DNA from: Camarhynchus parvulus
Lineage: Eukaryota; Chordata; Aves; Passeriformes; Thraupidae
Assembly (NCBI RefSeq): GCF_901933205.1
Contig: NC_044576.1
Location: 12,929,024-12,993,023, forward strand
Direction of reading: 5' to 3'
Length of the DNA: 64,000 bases
Position numbers and translations under genes: made by a program. A model generated the notes under the pieces. The model saw nothing but the letters and a program-made list of their open reading frames with translations, was not told the DNA's origin and did not search any database. Below are positions 1 through 14,575 of the stretch, one piece after another (within the stretch, counting starts at the first letter, position 1; the number at the start of each line of letters is the position of its first letter).

Positions 1-3000
1 ATCTCACCTTTCTTCTGTGCCACCCCCTGCTCCTTTTTTTTGTTTTTTTTTTTTAATCCTCAAAAGTCTGACAGAAAACCAGCATCACAAAGGGAATTGA
101 AGGGTCTAATTACTGTGTATAGCAGAAAATTTGTAATGGAGCATTACAATATTGTTATCTTTTATTAGTGAGGTACAGAAATGGTGCTGCACGAGAACAG
201 TGATAAGCAATCAGCTGTGTTCAGCACCAGGTACATGTGATAGAGTAACCTGTACAAGCCTCAGTAGGAGAAACTATTAAATACAAATGTGATTAATATT
301 AAAATGGCAATTTGTGGCATTGTAGTAGACCTTGCTCACTTTAACATTCATAAAGATTTATGACTCTTATCAAATCTAGTGCCATTACAGGGAGTGGAGT
401 AGGTTGTTCTTTAGCAAGATTTTTAGCTTGTGGTGTATTTATTCATCTGCTACTGATGGGAATTATTTGGCCTTGAAACTGGGGGCCAGCCCCTTGAGTG
501 GAACAATTATATGCACAAAACCCTATTGCTGCAATGATTTTTCTTAGACATTTGAAGATTTGCTTTTCTCACAGGTTTTGTACTTTGATAAGCATTAGAA
601 ATAGTGTATTTTATGCAAGCTCTACATCCATAATCAATCCTTACAATTCAGGAAATGGCATGAGTTTGCTGGAGACTGTGATTCTGTAAGACTCTTTAAG
701 AAATGTAAGTCTGATGCTAATAGCCCTAAAAGATACTGCATCAGCCATATGTTACCATTTTTAGCCTTTTCATTTGTCATCATTTGAGCCTAATATTTGC
801 TCAAAACAAAGTGATTTTCAATTTTCATGTAATTATTTAAATTTGACTTAATTATACTCCATCTCTGCTGAAAAATATAATTTTTCAACCAAGGTAGCTC
901 AGTTTCTATCCATTCCTGTAATAAAAATGAAATTCTAAGAGTAACATTATATGGATTATATGAAGTATCTTTTGATATTATATATATTCATACTGCTAAA
1001 CAGTATTAATTCTGAGTAAAAGGTGACATAATGTATCTGAACTCAGATAACTGATGGCTGGTTTGCTGTTCAGTCATATTAGTCACAACACTCATGGGTG
1101 ACTTAGATTTTAAAAACCAGAAGTAGATACTGGTGTCAACAGTCAGTATACTATTATTTACAAAATATCCATTCATCACTGCAAATAATCTTTCTGAGTA
1201 ACTCTAATACTTAAATTCTTGTAAAGCTCTTTGATAATTTTAAGCTCAAATTTTTCCCACCTTACATTTGAAATTTGATGTCAATGACTTGCATTTTATT
1301 GATATGATGAAATTCAGGTGAGAAATAGGACTCATAGACTTGTACCAAAGTCAATAAATAAAAATACTATTCTTAGTATCGGCCAGATTACTAGTCTCAG
1401 TATGAAGTCAGATTAAATTTTTACAGTATTACACTTTTCCTGTAGATTGAAGCATTGCAAAACTTTTGTATAAAATTAAGGGAGTAGAATACAAGCAAAA
1501 GTAGAAAAGACTGAAAGTAGGTTCAGGATTGTCTTGGTTTGCCTTAATTAAAATTAAATTGCAGCAGGGTATCAGGGATATTCTTTTAATTGGGAATACT
1601 AAATGAAGGAAACATCAGTTGAAATGGATTCTATTGGTTATTGAATTTGGAAATTTATAAAGATGAAATAAAGCTAAAAATTAAACTTCTCTTGAACCAC
1701 TCTTGGTGATTACTTATCTATTATCAAACTAGGACATAATTCACTTTATTCATTTAGTTCTTTGATGCATGTGAAGACATTATGGTATCTTAGGTTAAGG
1801 ATTTCTTAAATAGTTTATTTTCTAAATTCCTGTGGTTGTAGGCTGGGGAAAAGGCTAAATGAGATTGTGAAATACCACTGGTTCTGGAATTTAAGCCAAA
1901 GGGCCTATTCTGGTAATTTTGTCACATTTCTCAATAGAACAGTTTATACAGTACTGTGCTTTAAACAAATGTCTTGTGATCAGAAAGATATGTAGACTTA
2001 ATTTTAAAGATTTGGTGTGATAAAAAGTTTTCTATATGCCTGGAGAACTACTTGCGGTGGTTAACTTACCTTGCTTTTAAAAATGTATCTTAGCTTTCAA
2101 TCTAAATCTTTGGCTTTATCTTCCATTTACCTCTTTTTTTTCCTGTTAGTGATATTTCCACTAATGTTTTGTAGAGCTATTTCTAGACATGTTAAAATCA
2201 CATTCTAATGCCCCTTTTTTGGTATTAATTTAACAAGCTCATTTTCAGTTTTGTAAAATAGTACAAGGTCTTAGACTGAACCATTGTAGCAGGTTTTTGG
2301 GGTTTTTTTTTCCCTGAACTCTTTGGTAGTTTTATTTTATATGTAACATTTCAGTTTGAGTATTTTGCAGTTCATATTGGATACTACTGGACATTAAATT
2401 TTCAATGATTTTTTGAGTGCTTCATTTCAATGCATGCCTGCATTTTCTTTTTCTCCTCTGGCTATTTATGAAAAACACATGATAGTTATTTATGAAAGGT
2501 AAAATTAATGCAGTGCTCTCTGCTTTTACTGCTGCCCATTTAGTCAATACAAAAAGTATATCATGCTATTAGTCATGAAGAAAACTTTTCCTTCAGTTCA
2601 CATTGCAGAAGCTGTATATTATTTGAACTGATGCCCAGAATTTAATTTCTTTCCAACTGCTGAAACCTGTCTTCAGTGATAGCTGTGTTCATGCTCACAT
2701 ATTATATGTGCTGGTTAGCATATATTGCATAATGCTGTATTTTTGTGTGTCTGTGTAGAAATAACCATTCTGAAAATGGGTTCTTTAAACTGGAATTGAT
2801 CTGAATAGTCTGTGCACATAGATCTGCACAGTGCTTTTCTGTAGTGGCTCAGATATTCTCTTTGTTCTCTCAGTTTGTCTCACAGCTCCAGTGATGTATA
2901 GAATATTAAGAAAAAGTCTTTGATGAATAGAACAAAAAATGTGTGTTTCTCTTTCTTCTGGATATTTTCACAGCAGTAGCATTAGTTTGTTACTGCTTGT

Positions 3001-4067
3001 AAAAGCCTGTAAAAAGAAAGGATAAAAGGATAAAAATAAATTGAAGTTTTGGGGTTGAAGTCTACTACAGAAATGCACATTACATCAATTTTTCTAAATA
3101 TTTACATTTTCTAGTCTGTTTTGAGAAATATTCATTCCATCTGTATTTTACTAGTGTTTTGGTGCGACTATACCTATCTACAGGCTGTATCACTGCATTA
3201 AAAAAAACCTTTAACTCCATTTCAAAGCCCACTAATCCTACAAATCTTTGTTTAAAATATTAAGTTGACAGAAAGCAGATGCAAGTACCTCCCTCCTCCT
3301 TAAGGCATTCAGTAGTTTAAATGGAATATAGACTCATTGCCATTTATGTCCTGGAAAATATATCCTGTCGCTGTTCACAACCCTGTGTCTTAGCAACAGT
3401 GTTTGGAGGGGAAAAAAAAAACCCAACAACCAAAAACCCATCCCTCAAAAACCAACCCACTTGGCAAAAGTTTTCCAAACAATACTGTTTATATTCAATG
3501 ATCTACAGTATCTCATGTTACATTCAGTGATGACTTGTATGAAACAGGAAAACCTGTTTCTCTTAGTTTCTGTAATGCAGTGAGAGCTTGCAGTAGACTT
3601 ATTTATTTCTATAGTTTGATCTTGCTGGATAAAATGCACAGCATGGAAAAAGGTATGCAGTAATTAGGAAATGAATTCATATTGATACAGAAAGACTTGT
3701 GGTTTGGGTTTTTTAATGTTTAGATTAAAAGTGAGAATAACAACAAAAAAAAAATATCACTGGAACATCTTGATGTGAGTCAGTGAAGCCAAAGTTCTCT
3801 TCCTCTGGTTAGTCAGGCTGGGACTTCCCAAGGAACTGTAGGGAGTCAATTTTATATTCCTCCTCGTGACACTGCATGCATATCAAGCATTGCCTTTTTT
3901 GGGGGGTTGAGGGGAGATGTTTTGGAACCTTCCTTGATTTTTGTTACTAAGAAAATTAATTCAAAAGAAGTATAAAAGTATTTCAGATCTTGCCGTGCAT
4001 ACTGTGAAGTAACAGAGCACCATCTGGCAGGGCTAGTTATTTTCATGTGAAATACTGCTTTACAAAG
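1..4067. other. 5' intron segment, no recognised element
   Basis: AT-rich intronic DNA. Low-complexity items are a T-rich run at about 33-54, a T/G-rich run near 2290-2312 and an A/C-rich stretch at about 3410-3465. Open frames of 60-75 codons occur on both strands but show no homology I know and no codon-like composition. No KCNMA1 exon was seen. Confidence 0.6.
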
Positions 4068-4548
4068 AATCATCACAGCATCTCAGACAATGCTGACTTG
4101 GAAGGAACTCACAAAGATCAAGTTCGACTCCTGGCCTTCCGCAGAATCGTCCCCAAGAGTCACACCCTGTGCCTGAGAGCTTTGTCCAAGCACTGCTTGA
4201 GCTCTGTCAGGCTGGTGCTGTGACCTGTGCCCTGGGGAGCTGTTCCAGCCACCCTCTGGTGAAGAACCATTTCCTGATATCCAACCTAAACCTCCCATCT
4301 CAGTTTCAGGCCATTCCCTCAAATCCTGTCACTGTCACTACAGAGCAGAGATCAGTGCCTGCCCCTCCTTTTCCTCACACAAGGAAGTTGTGACTGCAGT
4401 GAGGTCTGTCCTCAATTTCTCTTGTCCAGGCCGAACAGACCAAGGGACCTCAGCTGCTCCTCACATGGTGTCCCTTCGAGCCTTTCACCATCTTTGTTAC
4501 CCTCCTTCGGATTCTATAGCTTAATATCTTCCTATATTGCAGTATATG
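4068..4548 (-). repeat. CR1 LINE fragment (3' region, antisense)
   Basis: Read on the + strand, this is the reverse complement of the 3' part of an avian CR1 non-LTR retrotransposon. It starts with a degenerate GAATCATCACAG tail motif, followed by recognisable CR1 3' blocks such as CTTGGAAGGAACTCACAAAG, CACACCCTGTGCCTGAGAGC and TTTCCTGATATCCAACCTAA. It fades out near 4548. The orientation places the element 3' end at the low coordinate. It is heavily 5' truncated: about 0.48 kb of an element that is about 4.5 kb when full length. The open frames on both strands (4083-4322 minus, 4169-4393 plus) are by-products of the repeat, not genes. Confidence 0.9.
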
Positions 4549-7500
4549 ACATGGTAGGAAGTAGGACAGAAAAGAGATTTTTCATCTCTTGAAGAATGGC
4601 TTGAGAGAAATGTCTGTGACAAACATGTATTTCCTGAAAAACTGCAAGGTTTATTGATTCTGCCACATGTTGCACTGTGTCTCCCATCTTTCCCCTTTTT
4701 CAACCATTTGATTGGACTTTGCTTTCTTTGTCAAAAATAGTAATTTGGACGTGATTTTGATGGGATTTGTTTTCTCTTTCTGAGATTTCATTGTTTTTAA
4801 TCATCCTCTACTCTCTGCCTCATACCATACTTTAGAATTAGTAAAAAGTCTGACCTTGATTATCTGAAGCTTCTTGGTTTTTGAAAAATGAGTAATGTTA
4901 CTTTTTTCTATCAAATAACAAGAGACTTAAGTTTTCCTGGGTCCAGCAATGTCAGGCATATCTCATCTGCAAAATTAATTAGGTAAAATCAGAATTCAAG
5001 TGAGTAATCTACAACAGATTGACTTTGTGTGAACGTATAATTTACATGAGGTACATCGATAAGAAGAGTGAATAAGAACCTCCTCATACCTATCCCAAAT
5101 ACGGCTGTCACTTATGTATTTGCTTACAGCTTTTAACTGTCCTCTGTGACCACTGGCCCATACACTGGTGTGTGCAAAAGAGGCAAGATGCCATTTGCTG
5201 AAGGTGAACTTCCCAGGACAGGTGACAAGTTAGGGCAGCTCAGTGTCAGGAGGGGGGGTCCCAGAAGAACAGCTCTTCTTCAATTAGCCACTCAACAGCA
5301 TTTAGTTAGATCCTTATTCTAGGAAATATTTTACATAATTTTAATTCTAAACTGTGGTAAATTGTAACTACACCAAGTGAAGTATTTTGAAGACATCTTG
5401 AATTCTTACTTTGCTCCATGTCTTCTTGGAGTACTGTAAATGTAAACAGATTTGCACTATGATAAATGTGGGGGCCGGGTGTGTGATTTAAAAACAGAGT
5501 AAGCAACCTTTCTAATTCTTCCTTTCTAATTTCCTTATCAAGCTTTAGATAATTTCCCCTTTATAGAGGGGAATCCTATCAGGTACAATTTCTTTTTATG
5601 GAGATTGCTTCTTTTTCACTTATTCTCAGTACAGCTCATACTCATGTCACTCATAATCTCAATTTTCCAACAATTTAATATATTGGCAGATTGTGATACA
5701 GTTTTAGAAAGCATAGCAATAACTTAGTGGACAAAAAGATATGCATCATGGTTTTATTATGAGATTTAGTATGAGATTGTAGCATTCCCCAAGAAATTAT
5801 TAAAAGAGGTAATGTTGCTGAGGCATTATTTGTTATTGTTAAACCAAGAGCTTAAGAAGCATTTGGGGTAATGGGATAATTTTTGTTATTAAAGATACCT
5901 TATGCAGAAGATGTAGGTTGGTTTTTATTTTTTTTCTTTTTTCCCAGTGGAAATTACTTGCTCCTAAAGCAAATTAAAAAAAAATGTTGCTTCTAAAATG
6001 AGCAACTCAGCTTAATTGACTAAAACCAATGAAAATGAGCATGCCAAGCATGCCAGGAAATGTAAAGAAAGACAGGGAGTGATTCTTCCCACTATAAAAT
6101 ATCCACATTTGATTTTTGGTGGTATTACTGTATGAACTTCCTCCTCCTTTGGCAAAGGAAAAAATTATCTTGCCAAGTCTAAAAGGCCTGTTGAGATTTC
6201 AGAGGTTGCAGATGATTCAAGAAAAGAAAAAGAAAAGAAATCTGTAGCAAAAGTAATTTTGGAATGTTGAAGATGGGAGAGAGAGGAGTAGTCTTAAGGC
6301 TGTGGGTTGTATGGAGTTGATTTGGCTTGTTTTTGTGTTCGTGTCACTGCTCATTAGGCTTATTGTGCTTATGTGGGAGTAAATCTGTTAGTATAGTTTA
6401 TAAACCCTATAATTTTAGAGAGGTGATTTTTTAAAAAAAAGTGTATTATTATTTTTATACTGACTTTGTTTATGTGCTCTTAATAGTAATTAGTGTCCCT
6501 ATAGGAAAGTTGATATGCCTGGTAGAGAATGAAAAGTAATAAACTGGAGCTAGTAATGAGCCAGAATATAAACTGAAGTTGTAGCCAGGTCTTTTTCTGT
6601 AAGCATATGATTTCTTGATCAAAAATTAACAGCCAGAATACCTAGTGGAAGTATTATGCTGCAAAAAATCTTAACGTTTTAAAATTAAAATTTGGGAAGT
6701 ATGTCTAGTGATCTGTTTACATGTACAGACACTGTTTGACAAGTAGGTTACTACATTTAGTGTTTCACTGGAAAAATGAAATCAAGATCATTTATTGTCA
6801 ATGTATGACTGGTAATTCCTTACTGAAAAAACCCACAGACTTAGTGTGCTTCATTTTCTTAACTGAATATGTGTAAATATGTATATAAATGAAGCTTATC
6901 TGTAAGATAAAATTGGCTACTTCCTGAAGTTGTAAAAATTTAAGATGTTAGATACAGGTATCTAATATCTATTTTCATAGTTTAAAATTTTTCAGTCTTT
7001 GGTGAGCATGTTACATTTGTTTTTTTTTAAACAGCAGTTGGATTTTTAAGTCATATTTATGGGTGACTGTCAAACCATTTATGTTTCTAAGGATCGTATT
7101 GGCTTTTATTTAGCACAGACAGTTTCATGAATCAAATGTTTGGTTTTCTCTCAGGGCTAGCATTCAGGTCTCTTTTCATTGAGTCTTCCATATGGAGTGT
7201 TTAGAAGTATTGTTGAGCATCTGATAGAAGCAAAATAAAGTAGGTAAATCAGAGTTCACAGTGTTTCATTTTTCATAATGTGTGTCTGAGCAGTTACAAT
7301 TTCCTCTTAGTCCCCTTACAAATGTAACAGAAAATCTGGAAAAGGTGTTGCTTGAAGTTTTTTAAATTTTATTTCTTTATATATATTAAAATTAGTGTTT
7401 GTCTTTTTCAGTTTCTTGGTATTATGGTGACTAGATCTTTAAAAAATGTTGTATTAATTTTTCCCATTAACCATTTAAAATTACAGAACACAGCTTGTTA

Positions 7501-10500
7501 ATATATGAATAATAAAATTTAAGTGTTCTTATCTTTGGAAATAATTAGTTCTATTAAAATATTACTCCTACTAAAAACCAGTAAATACTTTACCATGCTG
7601 GAGCATTTGTGTAAAATGAATGACCCCCAGTGGTCATGTTGTAGATTACCCTCTGTCTTTTACCACTTTTCCTAACAGGAATAGAAATGGAATTATTTTA
7701 AGTGTGACGTCTTTGCTAAATGATTTGTATTCTAAAGAATTACTTTCAATATGGAATTGCAGCAGTCTGTCCTGAAATATGTATTTTAGCATCTGAGGAG
7801 AACTGCTACATACAGACAATAATGAAAAGACAACTCTAGCTGGAAACTGTCCTGTTCAGAGCCACGTGTGCAAAAGCAGGATCTGCACTCAGTTATATTT
7901 AGGCTTCTGCCAAATATATTTGTTTCTTCGTGTTTTTAAGAGACATCAACTAAAGGTCCTTCTAAAGCAAAATGTAATGTCATCAAAAGGACCTTGTTGT
8001 AATAGGCAAGTAATTTTGATATCTGCTCATCATAATTAAGTGTTAATGTTTTGAATTATGAGATAATATTCTCTTTATTAGTTATCTATATTAATCACAG
8101 ACACAGAACCAAAAATTTTGTCTTCAAAAATCCTTCCAGTAATACAAAAGGAATATTTTTGTTGTTCTGATTCAGTTCTAATCAATAGGATTTGAGGATT
8201 ATTGGCCTCAGTTGGGGTTTGGGACCTTAAAGGCCCCAATGCTATATACTGCATAAACAGATCTTGGCTTAGTAGAGATTTTTTCCCCTTTAGCAAGTTT
8301 ATTTAGTAGCTTTGTTATTTGTATTTGTTATATATGTTAATATCTATGTTAGTCTACTTAAAGTATCATTCCTTGAAATATACAATGTATATTAATAATT
8401 CTAGTATTATGTTTGTGATTCTATTTTTTTTCTTTTGGGAACTTGTATTAGACTAAGTGTTTCAGCATATAGTACATACTCTCTTTTCTCTCGATTTGAG
8501 TGTATGCATATGAATGTATGTGTTTAAAATCCTATGCATTCTGTAGGTAGTCACTGTACATGAGTAAAGCAAAGAAGGTTCACAGCTACTCAGCTCTAAA
8601 TCAGATTCAGACTTCAGTCAAGAAGAATGATGAGACTGAGGGTGATAACTTGCCCTCCTTTTTCAGATATTAATGAGCCCCATTTGTACTGGATTTCAAT
8701 TCACAGCAGTGCTGAAAGTAGCAATAAGAAAGAATTGCAGGTGAGAAATACAATTTTAAGCAGCAGATCAGTTTCTTTAGCAAACCCAGGCTCAGTTTCT
8801 GACAAAAATGGAGGTGTCATTCATTGCTGAATTTTGCACACTGTCCTTAGGCTGCTTACTCCCACTCATGCCAGCTGCCAGATCTTTTCCAGCCCCCACT
8901 CAGCGTCTGATGTAGGTTTTTACATCAAATGCTAGTGGAATGAAATAAACTCTATCTGGACCTCAGTGTGGTTCAGGAGACTGATATCTCTTAACACAAA
9001 GGGAGACCACTTGAACTTGTGGAACCTGAAACTGATCTCGAACAACATGGGCAAGGAATCGTGATATAAACATTTCGTGGTCATTATGTAACTCGTAAGG
9101 GATTCTCTGACATAAATTCAGTCAGTTCAAAGACAGTAATGTGAAAGCATATTATAAACTGAATTAAGTTCTTTAAATCCGTTTTTCTAAAAATAGATGG
9201 TTGAATAGAAAGATCAACAGAAAGATGATAGATGCAGCAGAAATTAAGAAACAGAAAGCTAAGCCCTAACATGTTCTGTGTGAGAAAAGCAGAGGCCCAC
9301 ATACACGGAGGGAGGAAGAGCAGAAGTTTAGGCCATTGTATTCAGACAAATACATACATCCATAGTTTGGCCACAAAGTAGGAGAAGAAAAGGGATTTAG
9401 AAGGGGATGCATATGTATAATATTAATCACAGTTTAAACGGATTAAGTGGTATATTGCCTGTTAATTTATGTGTTGTCAGTATTTATGTCAGTTAATTTA
9501 TGTATTACCAGTGTGAGAAGGGAAACATTATACATCTTTGTACTACCCCAGAAAAGAATAGCAACCCCTCCTCACCAGTTCTTTGTTTACAACTTGAAAA
9601 TTACTATTATGACAGGTTAGGAAATCAATGTTAAGTTGACATGCTGCTATGTAAAGTGAGTTCATTAGGTACATTTATTTGTATTCCTTCATGGAGAATA
9701 TTTTCTGTCATACATTTTTAGTATTTATTACAGTTAGCACAATTCTCTAGAGAGACCTTTGCCTTCAGGTCTTAGAATAACTATTGATGTTTTAAACAAG
9801 CTGTACCTGTTCTGTACATTAAAGTTATAGTGATTAAGTATATAATGCAACATTTTTGGATTCTTCCTAGTCAATTGACCACTGTATAAAGCAAAATTCT
9901 GTGCTGCTTATTCTCCAAAGTGAATTTAAACAGAGCTGAAATTAATCAGTTTTTGATGTAAAAATTTAATTATTCTCTTCAGTGCTATCCTCATCTTTAC
10001 TAAACTGAATTTACAGTATAGCAAAACTACACAAATCTCACTGTTAGTAGTAGCATCAGAAGACAAAGAAAAATCTTGCCAGACCTACAATATTTATACA
10101 AGCTTTGATAAGTGAGTTGTGGTAATTTTCTTTTACTACCCAGAGTTGTTACCATGTCTCTTGGGGCTACTTAGTGCACCACAGTGTGCTGCTGTTATAG
10201 AAATGCTGAATACATATTTACAAAAGTGCAATAATGATTTGTCATCTTCATAGATCTCAATACATATGCTTGATGGATTTGGAGCATCCAGGTCCAAAAC
10301 TGTGCTTATGTCTCATCTTTAGTTCTTGGAGCGCTGTGTGCTCCAGCCAAAATCATGGAAGGTGACATCAGGCAGGGTAGGGTTAATGGCAACCCAAGGG
10401 AAAGAGATTGTGCTGGGAAAACATCCAAAGGAGTGGAGAAAGTCTGATTTCCAGACTTTATAAACTAGAAGGGCTCAGACACTCAGAATCAGTAGGTATT

Positions 10501-13009
10501 TTGGAGAAACATTTTGTTCCCAGGTTTTAAAAATACTTGTATTTTTCCCAGGCAAAACAAAACCTCAAAAAATACGAGTTATTGGGAAATTTAACCTTTA
10601 TAGGTATAACACAGAGGTTGGTTGTTATAGACTGTGTTTTGCTTAATTATTTAGCTAATTGATTTCTTTGTTTTTCACAAGGTCTTTGCACACAATTTAC
10701 AGGAGTACTTGATACATAGTTTCCTTAGCTGGTAGTAATTATAAGGTTAGACATTTTTTAGAAAAAGAATTAACCTACAATTTATGAAGAGAATGGACAG
10801 CTATTAAAAATGTGGTTTATTTTGGTTTTATGTGACATTGACAGTACTTAACCTTTGATTTCCTTTGAGGTTTTCAGTCAAAAACCAATTAAATTTCATG
10901 GTTACTTTTCCCCCCAAAGCTGTGAGACAGCTACAAAAACTTGCAGGGATTTGCCAGTTCAGATTAAGTTGTGCTCTCACATTTCAATAACATAACATTT
11001 CTTATCTGGAGAAGATCCCCCTTTTAACTCCTTTTTCATGCGAGAGGCCTTGTCACCATCATAAAAACATAGTAAGTAATGCATAATTTTCTCTTTTTTC
11101 ATTAGTACTAAAAAAAAAATTGACCATTAAAATGCAAGTAAGGGGGGAAAAGGGCTAGAATAGAAATGCACTATTTTTCCTTTGGGTTTTTCACTTTTCA
11201 GGTATATTCTGTTATCTAGGGCTGCATCTTTTGTGATGGGAAAAAAGGAAAGAGAAATGGTAAAAGGAGTTGAGGAATCAGAGAAGTTCCTTGTCCTTAA
11301 GGATCCGCTTAATTTAGGGTACGTTCCAGGAGAAGCAGGCTGTAGTGGCCAGGGTTGAATGCCAAATGGCCCAGAGTGGCCCAGCACCTCCAGTGTTTTC
11401 ATTGTCACTGTCTTTCCCAGACTGCCTCACTGATCTTATGTTCTGACATTTCTTTTGGTTTTCCCAGCTTTTCCTACTGTTCCCTAGCACTTCCCACATG
11501 AAGGAAAGTGATCCCACATCACATCACAGTGATCCATTTCTGCCAGTTGGGTTTAATTTGAAACTGTCTGGAGCTTTGTGAAGAAATGTTTGAAGCAGTC
11601 AAAAGATATTTAATTGGTGACTAGAAGCATACATGCATGAGTAATCAAATTAGTTCTGTTAAGCTTTTTTAATACTGGAGAATATTTACCATTTCAGAGA
11701 AAAAGAAAACTGGTTATAGACAAAAGCTTTGATGTGGTCACTTGCAAGAGAAATGGGAACCTTAAGTGAACCCTGGCACATGTGTGAGACTCAGGCTTTA
11801 AAGCAATTTAGTAAAAACATGTAATCACTCTGGCAGATGCAATTTCAGTGCTGTCATGAGTAACAAGAATAGAAACTAAATTCTTCAGAGCTGTAAAACC
11901 AGAAAGTTCATGCTGATACTTTTTATCTCTCCCGTCCTAATATAAGCAGTGTAACAATATAGTTGGAAATCAAATCTAATGTATTTAGGAACTTTTTCAA
12001 AAATTTTTATAGCAGCTGTCAGCATAGGAAATTGTGTATGTATATGTATATATATATTTAACCAGCAGATTCATACTGAGAACATGCTGCTGTAGATCTA
12101 CCTGCTGACTTAAGTAATGGTCTGAGTTCTTTTTATTTTTTTAATGTTATTTTACAGGCTGTGTATTTTTGAATGCCTCATGTTCTTTCCAAAATGATAC
12201 CTGTCTAAATCTGACCTGAATGGGCCTTTTTTCAAAAGCATTTGATAGCATTATTTTTACATATAAAAGGGATATGTTTTATCTCTTGGAGTAATTTACA
12301 GGTTAATTGAATTGTAGGTTTCTGAAATCTCATCCATTATGTTAAAATCAAACCAACAAAAAAAATCCCTGTATTTTCTTTGAGTTTTTGTTCTTGCTTT
12401 ACTGCTTTCAGCAGCACTAATGGAAACATGAATCCCTCATACTGCACATTGCTGAATCATTGTTTAACGTGGCAGTTTCCTTAAGTCCTTTTGTTTGTGC
12501 AGTGCCATGTAAAGTTTACATTTCTATGAAAGTGTATATAGTTTGAAATAAGATCAATGTCTGTTTTTCAATAATTTATAATAATATTGATCAATCATTT
12601 TGAGACTGAAAAGTCTTTATTTAGATAAGTATTTGTGAAAAAGCTACCTCTTTAAAATAAGCCCTCTTCTTCAGTTTCTCAGAACTGTTTGTTCGCTTTT
12701 GATTATATCAGAAAACTGGTAAGTAATTTATTGTATAGCACACTGTAAACTAGAGTTTATTTATGAATTGTTCCTTTTGGCTAATGTAGCCTCTAAAAAT
12801 TTTATCTTTTCGTTGTATTTGAGAGTGGAATAATTCTGGTGTGGGGGAATAGTGGATAATTTTGCTCTAGTAAGAATATATTTTTTATTGTGTGACTAGA
12901 ATACTGCTACTTTTCTGAAAAGAGAGTTGACCATATCAACTGATCTAAATGCAGCTGACTAGACAGCTGTGTACATTTCTATTCATAACAGGATTAGATA
13001 GCATATTTT
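4549..13009. other. 5' intron segment, no recognised element
   Basis: AT-rich intronic DNA without a repeat family I can name. A purine-rich AAGAAAAG-type run lies at about 6217-6240. A TA-rich simple stretch lies at about 12030-12060. A block at about 8850-9060 is less AT-rich than its surroundings but unrecognised. The short open frames (up to 93 codons, for example 11127-11408 minus) show no known domain. Confidence 0.55.
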
Positions 13010-13900
13010 TTTAAATGAAACACAATTTCCATGCATTTGATATCCATTTGGGCAGGGCACACAGATGTTTTCATTTTGCAGACACCCACTATCTTGAAGT
13101 TCAGCATTTGTGGGCTGGAAATTACACTGGAACATTTTCTTATACATGTTCAAGTGCTATAGAGAAGCACATAGGGGATTTCATAGTTTGCCATGAGCCT
13201 CCATGCTGTAATGTTTATTAGTTATAACACTGTAGTTAAACTGCCAAAGAGTCTAGCCAGGGATACAAGAGTTCACCTTCTCCAGCTGCCAAAGAATTGT
13301 GATCTATTCATGGGCAGGTAGGAAGGGAGCAGTGGTCAGTTTTAGGGGCTTTTTTTCCTTTTTTTTTTCCTTTTTCAATCAAGCCCCTTTCCACAGCCAA
13401 GTTGCATCAGTTTGTTTTAAAAATTAACACTGAAGCAAACTTACAGACCAACCAGTGCACTTTAACAGTGTTTGAATGGCTATAAAGGGCCTGCCTGCAT
13501 AATATACATACTGTATATCTTTGGAAGGAAATCTAAGAACTGAACAACACATGCGTTGGCTCTTCTTGACAATTACATGTGATGACATCTGTTGACAAAG
13601 TATTGTTAGCAGCCGAGATCAGAAAGACATGGCATGTGAAGTCAATTGTAGCTGCCAACAGCTCAGATTGTATTACATGGCAGGCTTGGAAATCTCTATT
13701 AGACTCTGCAGAGTGTCAAAATATAGGTAACTTGACAAGGTTGACTGAGAGGTTTGTGAGTAGAGTCAAAGGATTTTCAACTGTTGAATTAAGGGCAGAT
13801 GTTTTACAGTGAGAACTTCAAAGCTTTGGATTTGTAGCAAAGCTGTTTACTGAAATAACAGTGATGTGAGTCCTTTCATTCTTGGCTTTCAGGCTTCCCA
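13010..13900. promoter_or_regulatory. Candidate conserved noncoding block (unverified)
   Basis: This block lacks low complexity and repeat signatures. It contains dense transcription-factor-like words, for example TTCCATGCATTTGATATCC near 13027 (POU/homeodomain-like) and TGTTGACAAAG near 13588 (forkhead-like). An incidental frame of 77 codons is open at 13579-13812. That mixture of balanced composition and homeodomain-like words is typical of vertebrate intronic enhancers. No alignment was available, so conservation is inferred only from its look. A polypyrimidine run at about 13351-13377 interrupts the block. Confidence 0.25.
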
Positions 13901-14530
13901 TTAGCTCTCTGGCTGGCACTGAGAACGTGGTTGTAAAGAGGACTCAGTTATTCCTCTTACAGTAAGCTGTCATTGTGATGTAATATCACATCCAAGCTTC
14001 CATGCAGTCCTAGTATGTAAAATGGTAATAAGGGAAAAAAGTTGAAAGAAAAGATGCCCCAGACATTGCCTAATCTCTTTGTAACAGATTTCTGCTAACA
14101 GATGTTGATAATAATGTGTTTGACTCTAAAAGTAGGACTATGTGAGTAAAAATGGGTAGCTGAAAGTCAGACTTCTTTTTGGGCTTAAAGCTGAAGGTGT
14201 TTCAGGAAACATAGCCAAAAATTTAGTTTCCATAGGTTTTATTCCAATGCTTGCTATTTAGAGGTTAACCTACATAAGATTCTATCAAGACTCAAACTAA
14301 GATGCTAATCAAAACAAAACCCCAGACAAACATACAAATAAATATCAGTATGCTGTTCTGCAACATTGTGTTAAATTTTAACTTTCCTAAATTTTACAAT
14401 AGTTTTTAAATCTGTAGAACCAACATTGTTATGAAATTATTTTTATTTTCTGTGTAATAAGCAAGCAGTGGACCTATGATCTTTTCTCAGTGTTCTCCCA
14501 AAAAACCCATGACAATTTCTGCAGCCTAAT

Positions 14531-14575
14531 AGTCATTTCATAATTAGTCGTTTCATAAGCAGTCATTTCAGTAGG
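14531..14575. repeat. Tandem repeat, 15 bp x 3
   Basis: Three degenerate 15-bp units: AGTCATTTCATAATT, AGTCGTTTCATAAGC and AGTCATTTCAGTAGG. They lie head to tail without spacers. Confidence 0.75.
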
